Shown here piece after piece: positions 56,371 to 63,831 of a stretch of 64,000 nt of DNA. The translations under genes and the position numbers were made by a program. The stretch is from an uncultured Eubacteriales bacterium (lineage in GTDB: Bacteria > Bacillota > Clostridia > Christensenellales > Borkfalkiaceae). The stretch covers positions 47,112 to 111,111 of the forward strand of contig UQPN01000005.1 of assembly GCA_900542935.1 (NCBI GenBank), given 5' to 3'. Position 1 is the stretch's first letter, and each line of letters begins with the position of its first letter. Under the pieces are notes generated by a model, which was given only the letters and a program-made list of their open reading frames with translations, was not told where the DNA came from and did not search any database.

Positions 56371-57942
56371 TTATCCTCTAATTTCAATTAAAACGGGCAT
56401 TTTTTGAGTTTCCTTGAACGTAGGTTCGAGGATTTTTTTATTCATACCTTTAAAGATATCGTTATCGACGAAGATTTTAGTCGTATAAATAAGAGAACCC
56501 CGAAGGCTTTCACCTTCAGGGCTCTCGTCTTTATCGTATTCAATTGGCTTGGGGGTGATTGGCGTATCTACATAGTGTAGCATAATTTCGATACGGTCAT
56601 CGCTGTAAACATACACTTTTTCGACAAGCAATTCAATCATCATTTCAGGCTCTTGTTCGACGGCTTTTTTAAGATAGGTTTCAATAGTCTTTTTATCCAA
56701 GATCGTTTTTTCTTGCATACGCTCAAAAATGAGTTTTTCTTGTAAGTCTTTGCGTGTGGATTCAAGTTCTTGCAAACGGTCTTTTGTAGTGTCAGTAATA
56801 ATGCCTTGTTCGATGGCGTTCATAATATTGTTTATTGATTTGTTTATCCGCAACAACTCTTTTTCAAGTGTTTTGACAGGATTATCGCCTAACAGTTTTG
56901 CATTATGCTGTTTGTATATCTCATCAACGATTACGGTTAAGTTTTTACCCGTCAATGTTTCTTGTAAGGCTTTTAGGACAATGCTTTCAAGCAAATCCTT
57001 TTTCATAAATTTGGCTTTGCAGTTCTTTTTGCCTATGGCGTTCCAGCATTTATAATACTTTGACACTTTACCGGATTTTGAAGTGCCGCTGTATGAAGTC
57101 ATTCTTGTGCCGCATTCTCCGCAATAAACTCTTTTTCGGAGCAGATAGGAATAGTCCGGAATATGATTTCCGTATCGGTTAGCGTCTATTTTTGCTTTAC
57201 AACGCTCGAATAATTCCTTGTCTATGATTTTCGGGTAAATGTTATCGTAAACTTCGCCATGTATTTCATATCTTCCCGTATATTTTTCACTATGGAGAAT
57301 AACGTAAATATTTGCGGCGCTGAAAGGCTTGCCGCGATAAAGGATACCGCGTTCCGCAAAACTTATGGCAATTTCGTTACCGCGTTCACCTGCGGCGTAT
57401 CTCTCGAAGATTTCTTTTACGACAGGACCTTCTTCGCTGTGGATAAATACTTTTTTCTTCTCGGTGTAGTAGCCGTAATTGAGTTTACCCGCGCAATGCA
57501 GTCCTTTTATCCGAGTTTCTCTCTGTCCGCGTCTTGTTTTCTGAGATAATTCCTCGCTGTAATATTGGTTCATACCTTCGAGCAAACTTTCCAACAGTAT
57601 GCCTTCGGGACTGTCGGGAATATTCTCCATAGCGGACAAAATTTTAATGCCGTTGTCTTTCAGGCGTTTTCTGTGCATAGCCATTTCAAATTTGTTACGG
57701 CTGAACCTGTCTAATTTGTAAACGAGAACGAAATCGAACTGTTTTTTATCGCTGTCTTTCAACATTTTTTGAAATTCTTCACGATTGTCGTTCGTTCCCG
57801 TAGTTGCTCTGTCTATGTATTGATTAACGATTAAAATACCGTTTCTTTCAGCATAATCGTTACATACATGGACTTGTCCTTCGATGGATTGTTCTGTTTG
57901 TCTGTCGCTCGAATAACGGGCGTAGATGACCGCTGTCTTCAT
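56371..57942 (-). CDS. Large serine recombinase (integrase)
   Basis: 523 residues from ATG 57942 with AAGGAGG upstream; the frame continues 18 codons further without family-like sequence. The resolvase catalytic domain begins MKTAVIYARYSSDRQTEQS, with predicted nucleophile Ser11 and the arginine-bearing YKLDRFSRN. Then come a recombinase domain (GYYTEKKKVFIHSEEGP), a zinc ribbon (CGECGTRM ... CWN), and a long coiled coil (about 370-450). It inserts and excises the element by site-specific strand exchange. Its 3' end faces the truncated LRR gene 38 bases away, the standard end position for this type. The promoter carries the 31-base inverted repeat at 57983. Confidence 0.95.
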   Translation of the reverse strand: MKTAVIYARYSSDRQTEQSIEGQVHVCNDYAERNGILIVNQYIDRATTGTNDNREEFQKMLKDSDKKQFDFVLVYKLDRFSRNKFEMAMHRKRLKDNGIKILSAMENIPDSPEGILLESLLEGMNQYYSEELSQKTRRGQRETRIKGLHCAGKLNYGYYTEKKKVFIHSEEGPVVKEIFERYAAGERGNEIAISFAERGILYRGKPFSAANIYVILHSEKYTGRYEIHGEVYDNIYPKIIDKELFERCKAKIDANRYGNHIPDYSYLLRKRVYCGECGTRMTSYSGTSKSGKVSKYYKCWNAIGKKNCKAKFMKKDLLESIVLKALQETLTGKNLTVIVDEIYKQHNAKLLGDNPVKTLEKELLRINKSINNIMNAIEQGIITDTTKDRLQELESTRKDLQEKLIFERMQEKTILDKKTIETYLKKAVEQEPEMMIELLVEKVYVYSDDRIEIMLHYVDTPITPKPIEYDKDESPEGESLRGSLIYTTKIFVDNDIFKGMNKKILEPTFKETQKMPVLIEIRG

Positions 57943-57982
57943 TGGAAGCCTCCTTGTGTTAGCTTTTGAGCACATTCTAACC

Positions 57983-58013
57983 TTCAAACCGGACACTTTT
58001 TTACCGGTTTGAA
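57983..58013 (-). promoter_or_regulatory. 31-base inverted-repeat promoter module, integrase side
   Basis: Read on the minus strand: arm TTCAAACCGG, spacer TAAAAAAGTGT, arm CCGGTTTGAA, then after 3 bases TAGAAT as a likely -10 box. It ends 40 bases before the integrase start. A second copy at 62156 keeps the arms, spacer length and the -10 position. No -35 box fits at 17 bases, so an activator or alternative sigma factor is suggested. Confidence 0.7.
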
Positions 58014-58046
58014 ATTATTTTTTGCTCTTTCAGCAATTTTTTTGCT

Positions 58047-58316
58047 TTGATCTGTCTTTCGACAACCACGAAAAATCAGAAAAAGGTGCGGCAGTCAAGC
58101 GGTATAAACAATAAGAGGTTTACGGCAAAAAAATATTGCCGTTTAAGTTATATGAATTTGAGTTTTAAGCCATATTTTTTTAACTTGACGGCAAGACTTT
58201 TTCTGATACGCAAAAAAAAAGAGAAAGACATTGTAATCGAGCATATTGAAATGGATACTAAAACTATTCTTCTAAAAAACAATAAAGGACCGAACGAATA
58301 TTTAGTCGAAGAATAG
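58047..58316 (+). CDS. Doubtful small protein
   Basis: A frame of 89 residues from TTG, or 55 from the ATG at 58152. There is no ribosome binding site for either start and no family that I recognise. The C-terminal half (KKKEKDIVIEHIEMDTKTILLK) has protein-like composition. The upstream part covers the integrase promoter region and a hairpin with ACGGCAA/TTGCCGT arms at 58122-58142. It could be a decayed gene. Apart from this, the 505-base gap holds the shared promoter module and the promoter at 58390. Confidence 0.3.
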   Translation: MICLSTTTKNQKKVRQSSGINNKRFTAKKYCRLSYMNLSFKPYFFNLTARLFLIRKKKEKDIVIEHIEMDTKTILLKNNKGPNEYLVEE

Positions 58317-58389
58317 TGAAATATTTGATATTTGTGGATATGCCAACGAAAACATTTTGTATTTATGGGGAAAAGTTCGCCAAAAGTTA

Positions 58390-58418
58390 TTGATTTTTAG
58401 ATTGAAGTATGCTATAAT
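58390..58418 (+). promoter_or_regulatory. Promoter of the ATPase gene
   Basis: TTGATT (58390), 17-base spacer, TATAAT (58413), 29 bases before the start at 58448. Confidence 0.85.
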
Positions 58419-58447
58419 CCTAATATAAAAAGTTTCGGAGGCGAGAT

Positions 58448-59773
58448 ATGGTACTAAAACGCAAGATATACAAAAGTTTTTTGGATTGGAAGGCAAATTG
58501 GGCGGGCAAAAGAGCTTTGCTTGTTCAAGGTGCAAGACGAATCGGAAAATCGACGATTGTAGAAGAATTTGCAAAAAACGAGTATGAAACATATATACTT
58601 ATAAATTTTCAGTCGGATCTCGGTAAAGTAGAACAACTTTTTAAGAACGACATTTCCGATCTCGATACTTTTTTCCGAAATCTATCGTTGTTATACGGAA
58701 AAAGGCTGATAGAAAGAAAATCATTGATTATATTTGACGAAGTTCAACTGTTTCCGCTTGCAAGACAGTCTATAAAACAACTTGTTGCCGACGGAAGATA
58801 CGATTATATCGAAACGGGTTCGCTCATAACGTTAAAGCAGAACGTGGAAAAAATTCTTATTCCGAGCGAAGAAAAGTCTATAAATATGTATCCGCTCGAC
58901 TTTGAGGAATTTTTATGGGCAAAAGGCGATACCGTTACTGCGGATATTATCAGAGACTGTTTTTTGAATTTGAAACCGTTAGGACAGGTTGCACACAGAA
59001 AAGTTCTGAAAGATTTTATGTTATACGTTGCGGTCGGCGGTATGCCGCAAGCGGTTGTAGAACTCATAGAATCGAATGATTTTTCGCGCGTTGACGAAGT
59101 AAAACGAGATATTCTTAAACTGTACAGAGATGATTTGAAGAAGTTGGATTTGAAATATCACTTTTCTACGTCGCTTATATTAGATGCCGTTCCGTCGGAA
59201 TTGTCTACTCAAAGCAAATTGTTCCGTTCGGTGGCAATAGGCAAGAACAGCAGAGCGTCTAAAACGTATAGTTCGTATGAAGCAATCAAAGATTCTATGA
59301 TAGTAAATATTGCTAATAATTGCACCGATCCAAGCGTTGGGCTGAACAGAACTAAAGATTATTCGACTCAAAAAATTTATATGGGCGATACGGGACTTTT
59401 GGTAACGTCGATTTTCGCAGATTCCAAGTTGCCGATAGAAGAGTCGATTTATAAACAATTAATAGTAGATAAGCTCGGCGTAAATATCGGAATGGTAATG
59501 GAAAACGTCGTTGCGCAAGCACTGGTTTGTTCCGGATATGAGTTGTTTTTTCATAGATTTGACAGATACGAAGTAGATTTTTTGCTTACGTCGGGCAAAA
59601 AATTGTTGCCTATCGAGGTTAAATCTTCATCGTATAGTACGCATAAATCGCTGGATAAATTTCAAGAAAAGTATTCGGATAGAGTTAAAAACTCTTATGT
59701 TATTTACAGTAAAGACGTTAAAAGAGAAGGTAATACAACTTATATTCCGTTTTATATGACAATGTTCTTATAA
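58448..59773 (+). CDS. AAA-type ATPase with DUF4143 domain
   Basis: 441 residues, ribosome binding site GGAGGCG. Walker A QGARRIGKST (residues 27-36), Walker B LIIFDEVQLF, sensor region IETGSLITL and the MYPLDFEEFLWA segment typical of AAA_14 proteins. The C-terminal DUF4143 part ends with EVDFLLTSGKKLLPIEVKSS, a PD-(D/E)XK-nuclease-like core. Proteins of this architecture are widespread in gut bacteria and in mobile elements, and their role is not established; a defence, toxin-like or DNA-handling role has been guessed. It has its own promoter and is followed by the WYL gene after 39 bases. Confidence 0.88.
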   Translation: MVLKRKIYKSFLDWKANWAGKRALLVQGARRIGKSTIVEEFAKNEYETYILINFQSDLGKVEQLFKNDISDLDTFFRNLSLLYGKRLIERKSLIIFDEVQLFPLARQSIKQLVADGRYDYIETGSLITLKQNVEKILIPSEEKSINMYPLDFEEFLWAKGDTVTADIIRDCFLNLKPLGQVAHRKVLKDFMLYVAVGGMPQAVVELIESNDFSRVDEVKRDILKLYRDDLKKLDLKYHFSTSLILDAVPSELSTQSKLFRSVAIGKNSRASKTYSSYEAIKDSMIVNIANNCTDPSVGLNRTKDYSTQKIYMGDTGLLVTSIFADSKLPIEESIYKQLIVDKLGVNIGMVMENVVAQALVCSGYELFFHRFDRYEVDFLLTSGKKLLPIEVKSSSYSTHKSLDKFQEKYSDRVKNSYVIYSKDVKREGNTTYIPFYMTMFL

Positions 59774-59812
59774 TGGCGGACTAGAAAAAACTTCAGTAAA
59801 AAGGCAGAAAAT

Positions 59813-60790
59813 ATGGCAAAGAACACGGATAGTTCGATTAAATTATTAGTCTTATACGACATACTGCTAAAATCGACGGACGAAGAACACACGCTTTCGA
59901 CTAATGAAATCATAGAAGAATTGAAAAAGCGCGGCATTTCCGTTTCAAGGAAAGTTCTGCCGTCGGATATAGACTTGCTGAATAAATACGGGTATGAAAT
60001 CTGTTCGTATGTGAAGAAGTCGCGGTATTATTATGCCGTTCATCAACTTTTCGATACGGCGGAAATTACAATGCTGACCGACGTAATAAAAGCGTCAAAA
60101 CTCACTGAAACAAGAAAAGAAACGATTATAAACAAGTTGTATTCCACGATAGGGATATACAAAAATACCGATAACACGGACATTATTTTCTTGGATTCAA
60201 AAAAGTACGGCAATTCGAGCATTATTTACAATATCGACGCCATAGAAACGGCAATAAAACAAAAGAAAAAGGTGTCGTTCCTGTATTTCCATATAGACGA
60301 AAATAAAAAGAAGGTCTATCATAGGGATAAAAAGCGTTACGTTTTCAATCCGCTGTCATTGATATGGAGCAAGGATAATTACTATCTGCTTTGTTACGAT
60401 GATAGGCACGACGGAACTTCTCGTTACAGAATAGATAAAATGGAAGACGTTACGGTGGAATCCGAGCCGATACTTGAAAAAGAAGAGTTCGGTAATTTTG
60501 ATTCGGAAACGTATAGAAAACAAATCTTTTCAATGTTCGGCGGTGAACTCGAAGAAGTTACCATACAATTCGATAAAGAACTTCTGAGCGATATATACGA
60601 TAAATTCGGCACGGATATAGAGATACAACGGAAGTATGGCGGCGCGTTGGAAACCACGCTTTCGGTTCAGGTAAGCAAAACTTTTTTCTTATGGGTTGTA
60701 GGTACTTTGGGGAAGGTAAAAATAATCGAGCCGAATAACGTAAAGGAAAGTTTTGACTCATTCGTAAAAGAAATAACGGATAATTATTGA
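59813..60790 (+). CDS. WYL-domain transcriptional regulator
   Basis: 325 residues. N-terminal winged helix-turn-helix (about 8-65: TNEIIEELKKRGISVSRKVLPSDI), a helical linker, and a WYL domain (about 150-225) with RYVFNPLSLIWSKDNYYLLCY and SRYRIDKM, whose Arg and Tyr residues line the ligand groove. A C-terminal WCX-like extension covers about 240-325. WYL regulators often sense nucleotides or nucleic acids and control defence and mobile-element genes. It is likely co-transcribed with the ATPase gene and ends at a strong UUCG-loop terminator. Confidence 0.92.
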   Translation: MAKNTDSSIKLLVLYDILLKSTDEEHTLSTNEIIEELKKRGISVSRKVLPSDIDLLNKYGYEICSYVKKSRYYYAVHQLFDTAEITMLTDVIKASKLTETRKETIINKLYSTIGIYKNTDNTDIIFLDSKKYGNSSIIYNIDAIETAIKQKKKVSFLYFHIDENKKKVYHRDKKRYVFNPLSLIWSKDNYYLLCYDDRHDGTSRYRIDKMEDVTVESEPILEKEEFGNFDSETYRKQIFSMFGGELEEVTIQFDKELLSDIYDKFGTDIEIQRKYGGALETTLSVQVSKTFFLWVVGTLGKVKIIEPNNVKESFDSFVKEITDNY

Positions 60791-60796
60791 TATGGA

Positions 60797-60823
60797 AAGC
60801 GGTTCATTCGTGAGCCGCTTTTT
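60797..60823 (+). terminator. Terminator after the WYL gene
   Basis: AAGCGGTTCA and TGAGCCGCTT form a perfect 10-pair stem with a TTCG tetraloop, followed by TTTC. Confidence 0.85.
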
Positions 60824-60870
60824 CGTATATAAAAATTTTTAATGTGTCGCTTAATCGGGACAGGTAGTTG

Positions 60871-60899
60871 TTGTAATCGATTTGCCTTTATGATATAAT
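60871..60899 (+). promoter_or_regulatory. Promoter of the LexA-like gene
   Basis: TTGTAA (60871), 17-base spacer, TATAAT (60894). A TGTC-N10-GACA inverted repeat at 60845-60862 lies just upstream and may be an operator. Confidence 0.75.
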
Positions 60900-60938
60900 T
60901 CAAACACGAAAATAATTTCGCCCCTTGGAGAAACACCT

Positions 60939-61553
60939 ATGAGAGCAAAGAATGAAGATACAAAGATAAGGATATATGAGTATATCAACGAATACATAAA
61001 AAATAATCGGGTAAGCCCGACGATAAACGAGATAGCAAAAAACGCCGGTTGTGCCGTATCGACCGCATATAAATTTTTGGAACGCTTAAAAGACGAAGGG
61101 CTTATAGATACGGCAGGGCGCGGACGAATAACTTCTTCGGTAAATAACTGGGAAATGGGGTATGCTCCGATTCTCGGAATTGTTGCGTGCGGAAAACCGA
61201 AGCTTGCGGTAGAAGATATTCAAGGGTATTTGCCGCTCAATATGGATTATTTCGGCAAAGGCGAATACTTTTTGTTGGTGGCAAGCGGCGAATCGATGAT
61301 AAATGCCGATATAAAAGACGGAGATTTAGTTCTTATACGCAAGCAAAGCACTTTTGAAAACGGACAAATAGCGGTAGTGCTTACGGAAAGCGATTGTTCG
61401 GACGAAAGTATGGCAACTTTGAAAAGAGTGTATCGGAATGATAAGAATAAGCGTTTTCGATTGCATCCCGAAAATGATGATATGAAAGATTTTTATGTCG
61501 AGAATATAGACGTAATCGGTATAGCCGTCAAGGTAATCAAAGACGTGATATAA
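60939..61553 (+). CDS. LexA-like S24 repressor
   Basis: 204 residues. LexA-type winged helix at about 1-65 (SPTINEIAKNAGCAVSTAYKFLERL). Then an S24 protease domain: scissile region VACGKP with Cys84-Gly85 (LexA usually has Ala-Gly; UmuD has Cys-Gly), Ser119 in ASGESM and Lys162 in ATLKRVYR. It should self-cleave on RecA filaments and so may release the element during DNA damage. The chromosome will have its own LexA elsewhere; this copy lies inside the element and has lower GC. Ribosome binding site TTGGAG. Confidence 0.92.
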   Translation: MRAKNEDTKIRIYEYINEYIKNNRVSPTINEIAKNAGCAVSTAYKFLERLKDEGLIDTAGRGRITSSVNNWEMGYAPILGIVACGKPKLAVEDIQGYLPLNMDYFGKGEYFLLVASGESMINADIKDGDLVLIRKQSTFENGQIAVVLTESDCSDESMATLKRVYRNDKNKRFRLHPENDDMKDFYVENIDVIGIAVKVIKDVI

Positions 61554-61732
61554 CAGCCGATTTTTCCCTTTTTCGGTTTTTATATAATAACGAACGCAAA
61601 TTCAGTCCTGAAGATTTTGTGTTCCGAGGTATAACGCCGTGGCTTACTTTGGTATAGGAATTCCCGACCGTATCGTAGGTTTGTCAAATACAAACGGCAT
61701 TATATTACGGGAGAAAGGAGCAATAGAACGCT

Positions 61733-61945
61733 ATGGGAAGCATTAAATTGAAACCAAAAGTGGTAAAAGTGGTTTGTAACAACTGTTTTCGCATAACTAC
61801 GGGTTATCGTGACGAGAACGGAGTTGTCAAGTATCAATGTGCGCGATGCGGAGCAACAAGCGTATCGAAAGTAATGGGCAGAAGGCATGTTCAATTAGAC
61901 GTATATGCGCCTGTCGGACAAGAACTGTTAGACGAAGATATCTAA
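61733..61945 (+). CDS. Small zinc-ribbon protein
   Basis: 70 residues, GAAAGGAG upstream. Cys15-x2-Cys18 and Cys36-x2-Cys39 form a zinc ribbon within VVCNNCFR and YQCARCGA, preceded by a basic strand and followed by a basic helix (VSKVMGRRHV). Nucleic-acid binding is plausible. Such mini-ribbons are common in mobile elements. The 179 bases upstream hold a weak terminator for the LexA-like gene (61557-61582) and otherwise nothing that I recognise. Confidence 0.75.
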   Translation: MGSIKLKPKVVKVVCNNCFRITTGYRDENGVVKYQCARCGATSVSKVMGRRHVQLDVYAPVGQELLDEDI

Positions 61946-61969
61946 AAGTAAAATAATTTAATACGGAGT

Positions 61970-62126
61970 TGCGTAGGCTTATGGTCGGTCTGAAACAGAG
62001 ACAATGTAAAGCCATAGGATAAACAATTCTTTTCGGACGGTTAAACCAGACGTATATGAGAGGCCGCCGATAGACGATAGGATTTCTATAATTTTGTAGA
62101 GTCCGTCGTTTATCGGCGGTTTTTTT
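61970..62126 (+). ncRNA. Candidate structured RNA ending in a long terminator
   Basis: No gene is visible between 61946 and 62230. 61976-62015 can form the stem CTTATGG/CCATAGG enclosing GTCT-GAAACAG-AGAC. A long rho-independent terminator follows: CCGCCGATAGACGA (from 62064) pairs with TCGTTTATCGGCGG (to 62119), with an inner CTATA/TGTAG stem and TTTTTTT after it. It could be a small RNA or the 3' end of the zinc-ribbon transcript. No promoter is clear. Confidence 0.4.
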
Positions 62127-62155
62127 CGTTTCAAGAAAAAAATCAAAAAAATTTT

Positions 62156-62186
62156 TTCAAACAGGACAAAAAGTGTCCGGTTTGAG
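62156..62186 (+). promoter_or_regulatory. 31-base inverted-repeat promoter module, HTH side
   Basis: Arm TTCAAACAGG, spacer ACAAAAAGTGT, arm CCGGTTTGAG, then after 3 bases TAGACT. It ends 44 bases before the start at 62231. 27 of 31 bases match the copy before the integrase gene, in the same orientation relative to the gene. Confidence 0.7.
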
Positions 62187-62230
62187 TTTTAGACTAACGC
62201 CAAGAAAAGCGAAAGGAGGTGAAATCGGAT

Positions 62231-62560
62231 ATGACGGCAAGCGAACGCAGGAAAGAGATACTCGAAGTTCTTAGCCTGCGTAGAGTCGAACAAATAAATA
62301 ATCTTGCGTTTCAATTCGGCGTTTCGGAAAAAACGATCCGTCGCGACATTTTAACATTGTCGCTCGAATATCCGATTTACACCCTCCAAGGCAACGGAGG
62401 CGGAATCTATGTAGACAAAAATTTCAGATTAGGTAGGGTTTATCTTAAAAACGAGCAACAGGAATTATTGGAAAGGCTTTTGCCGGGGCTTGACGGCAAA
62501 GACGCCGAAGTGATGAAAGCGATTTTGAAAACATTCGGGTTAGAAGGAGCGAAAAAATGA
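62231..62560 (+). CDS. DeoR-type helix-turn-helix protein
   Basis: 109 residues from ATG 62231, which has AAAGGAGGT at proper spacing; an in-frame GTG at 62219 overlaps that site and is unlikely. The first 50 residues (SERRKEILEVLSLRRVEQIN, then FGVSEKTIRRDIL) are a DeoR/HTH_11 winged helix. The remainder is short, without the sugar-sensing domain of DeoR proteins, so it is a stand-alone DNA-binding protein, perhaps a control factor of the element. It is behind the shared promoter module and overlaps the next gene by ATGA. Confidence 0.85.
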   Translation: MTASERRKEILEVLSLRRVEQINNLAFQFGVSEKTIRRDILTLSLEYPIYTLQGNGGGIYVDKNFRLGRVYLKNEQQELLERLLPGLDGKDAEVMKAILKTFGLEGAKK

Positions 62561-62700
62561 CGAAGAAAGCGGAAACGGATTATACGGTCAAAGTCAACGG
62601 TATGCCGAACTATGCGAATATACCGAAGGCTGTTTTAGAGCCGATAGCAAAGAAATTTCTCGAAAACATTCTGAAAGAACAACAAAAAAAGGATAGGTGA
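62557..62700 (+). CDS. 47-residue protein in the HTH operon
   Basis: ATG 62557 overlaps the stop of the HTH gene by four bases, a sign of real translation. The sequence begins MTKKAETDYTVKVNGMPNYA and ends in a Lys/Gln-rich helix. It resembles the small hypothetical proteins found before the sigma-like gene in clostridial conjugative elements. Function unknown. Confidence 0.65.
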   Translation: MTKKAETDYTVKVNGMPNYANIPKAVLEPIAKKFLENILKEQQKKDR

Positions 62701-62704
62701 AATT

Positions 62705-62854
62705 ATGGAAGACGTAAGAAACGGTTGCGACAAACTTGTCTGTCGCATAGATAAGTCGGAAAGACTCGTTGAAATCGTAATGAAAGGCTATAAAACGACG
62801 ATATGTTTTAAGTCCGACGGAACGGTCGAAATCAAAAACGCGCAGACTGCGTAG
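62705..62854 (+). CDS. 49-residue protein in the HTH operon
   Basis: ATG 62705 with AGGTGAAATT upstream, four bases after the previous stop. It begins MEDVRNGCDKLVCRIDKSE and continues with a strand-rich half (ICFKSDGTVEIKN). There are three Cys but no clear metal motif. The tight packing suggests one transcript from 62190 through here, ending at the large hairpin at 62870. Confidence 0.6.
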   Translation: MEDVRNGCDKLVCRIDKSERLVEIVMKGYKTTICFKSDGTVEIKNAQTA

Positions 62855-62869
62855 TGTCTGAAATTATAT

Positions 62870-62968
62870 AATCCGCAGACCGCAAGACGGCAAAGGAAAG
62901 CAAATCTCAAACGCTTTTTCTATGCCGTCTTTTCGTTTGCGGAAAAGTATCGGCTCTGCGGATTTTTA
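62870..62968 (+). ncRNA. Large nested hairpin with terminal T run
   Basis: Four stacked stems: AATCCGCAG/CTGCGGATT (62870/62956), CCGCAA/TTGCGG (62880/62937), AGACGGCA/TGCCGTCT (62885/62923) and AAAGC/GCTTT (62897/62913), then TTTTTA. It fills the gap between the HTH operon and the sigma-like gene, whose AAGGAG follows immediately. It could be a terminator-like leader or a stable small RNA. Confidence 0.55.
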
Positions 62969-62989
62969 TCAAATTCAAGGAGCGAAAAA

Positions 62990-63388
62990 ATGAAAGAATA
63001 CACTTATTACTTTGCGGACGGCACAAAGAACACCATAGAAGTCGAAGAAAAATGGTATGACCTTCTTAAAGAGATGGACGAGGCGGAACGAAAGCAGAAA
63101 TACAATTACGAGCGACACAATTATCCGCTTTCGCAAGTGGACTATGAGGGCGAAACTTTTGCCGATTATTCGGCAGATCCGTTTGAAAAAATGGTTGCGG
63201 AAATAGATAAAGAAAGAATAGCCGCGGCGTTGACTACATTGACGGATTGCCAAAGGGCTCTGTTTGAAAAGGTGTTTATCGAACGCAAGAAAATAACGGA
63301 AATTGCGAAAGAAGAAGGCGTTTGTCATCAAGCAATCAGCCAAAGAGTGGAGCGTATCAAGGCAAAATTAAAAAAATTATTGGCGTAG
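62990..63388 (+). CDS. Sigma-70 region 4-like protein
   Basis: 132 residues with AAGGAG upstream. The N-terminal 75 residues are charged and start with a YxxADGTKNTIEVEE strand pair. Residues about 80-130 are a sigma region 4 helix-turn-helix: LTDCQRALFEKVFIERKK, then ITEIAKEEGVCHQAISQRVERIK. There is no region 2, so it cannot melt promoters alone. Such proteins are standard in Tn916/Tn1549-type conjugative elements and are thought to regulate them. Confidence 0.85.
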   Translation: MKEYTYYFADGTKNTIEVEEKWYDLLKEMDEAERKQKYNYERHNYPLSQVDYEGETFADYSADPFEKMVAEIDKERIAAALTTLTDCQRALFEKVFIERKKITEIAKEEGVCHQAISQRVERIKAKLKKLLA

Positions 63389-63451
63389 ACCGTAGCAAAA
63401 CGCGGATTTCGAGCCTATATAGTGAGAACGTTGAAAAGGAGGCGTAAGGAA

Positions 63452-63658
63452 ATGCAACGATTCAGAGTTGAATGTAATTTTGGCAGTAAGTATTTTGACG
63501 ACATCTTTAATGCTCGCAGGTATTTCTATAAATGTATAGAAAGAGACCTGCAGGTGGAATTATGGAAGGTAACGTATCATCTGTGTACTGCAAAAAGGGA
63601 ATATTCGGCAACGCAAGAGTTAATGGAGTTTTACGGGTATTTGCCTTTTTTGAAGTAA
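63452..63658 (+). CDS. 68-residue protein of unknown function
   Basis: ATG 63452 is preceded by AAGGAGG with nine-base spacing; an upstream in-frame start at 63422 lacks a site. The product begins MQRFRVECNFGSKYFDDIFNA and is rich in aromatic residues, Arg and Cys. The compact size and place after the sigma-like gene fit accessory genes of conjugative elements. No family recognised. Confidence 0.6.
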   Translation: MQRFRVECNFGSKYFDDIFNARRYFYKCIERDLQVELWKVTYHLCTAKREYSATQELMEFYGYLPFLK

Positions 63659-63688
63659 GGATAATTCTTGAGCGATAAAAGGGTATAG

Positions 63689-63735
63689 CGATAAAAACTT
63701 CGACGTACAGCGGCCGCGCGTCAAGGATTTTATCG
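63689..63735 (+). other. Hairpin in the leader of the last gene
   Basis: CGATAAAA and TTTTATCG (outer stem), then CTT(C)GACG and CGTCAAG with one bulged C, loop rich in GC. A second small stem, TGCCC/GGGCA at 63785-63802, lies before the ribosome binding site of the gene at 63832. Confidence 0.45.
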
Positions 63736-63831
63736 ACTGAAACTCAATGTTTCGTAAGTGTCGTTCAACGGTTATATTCGCGGATGCCCTGCGTTATGGG
63801 CAACATTATAAAAACGAAAGGAGAATTTTCA

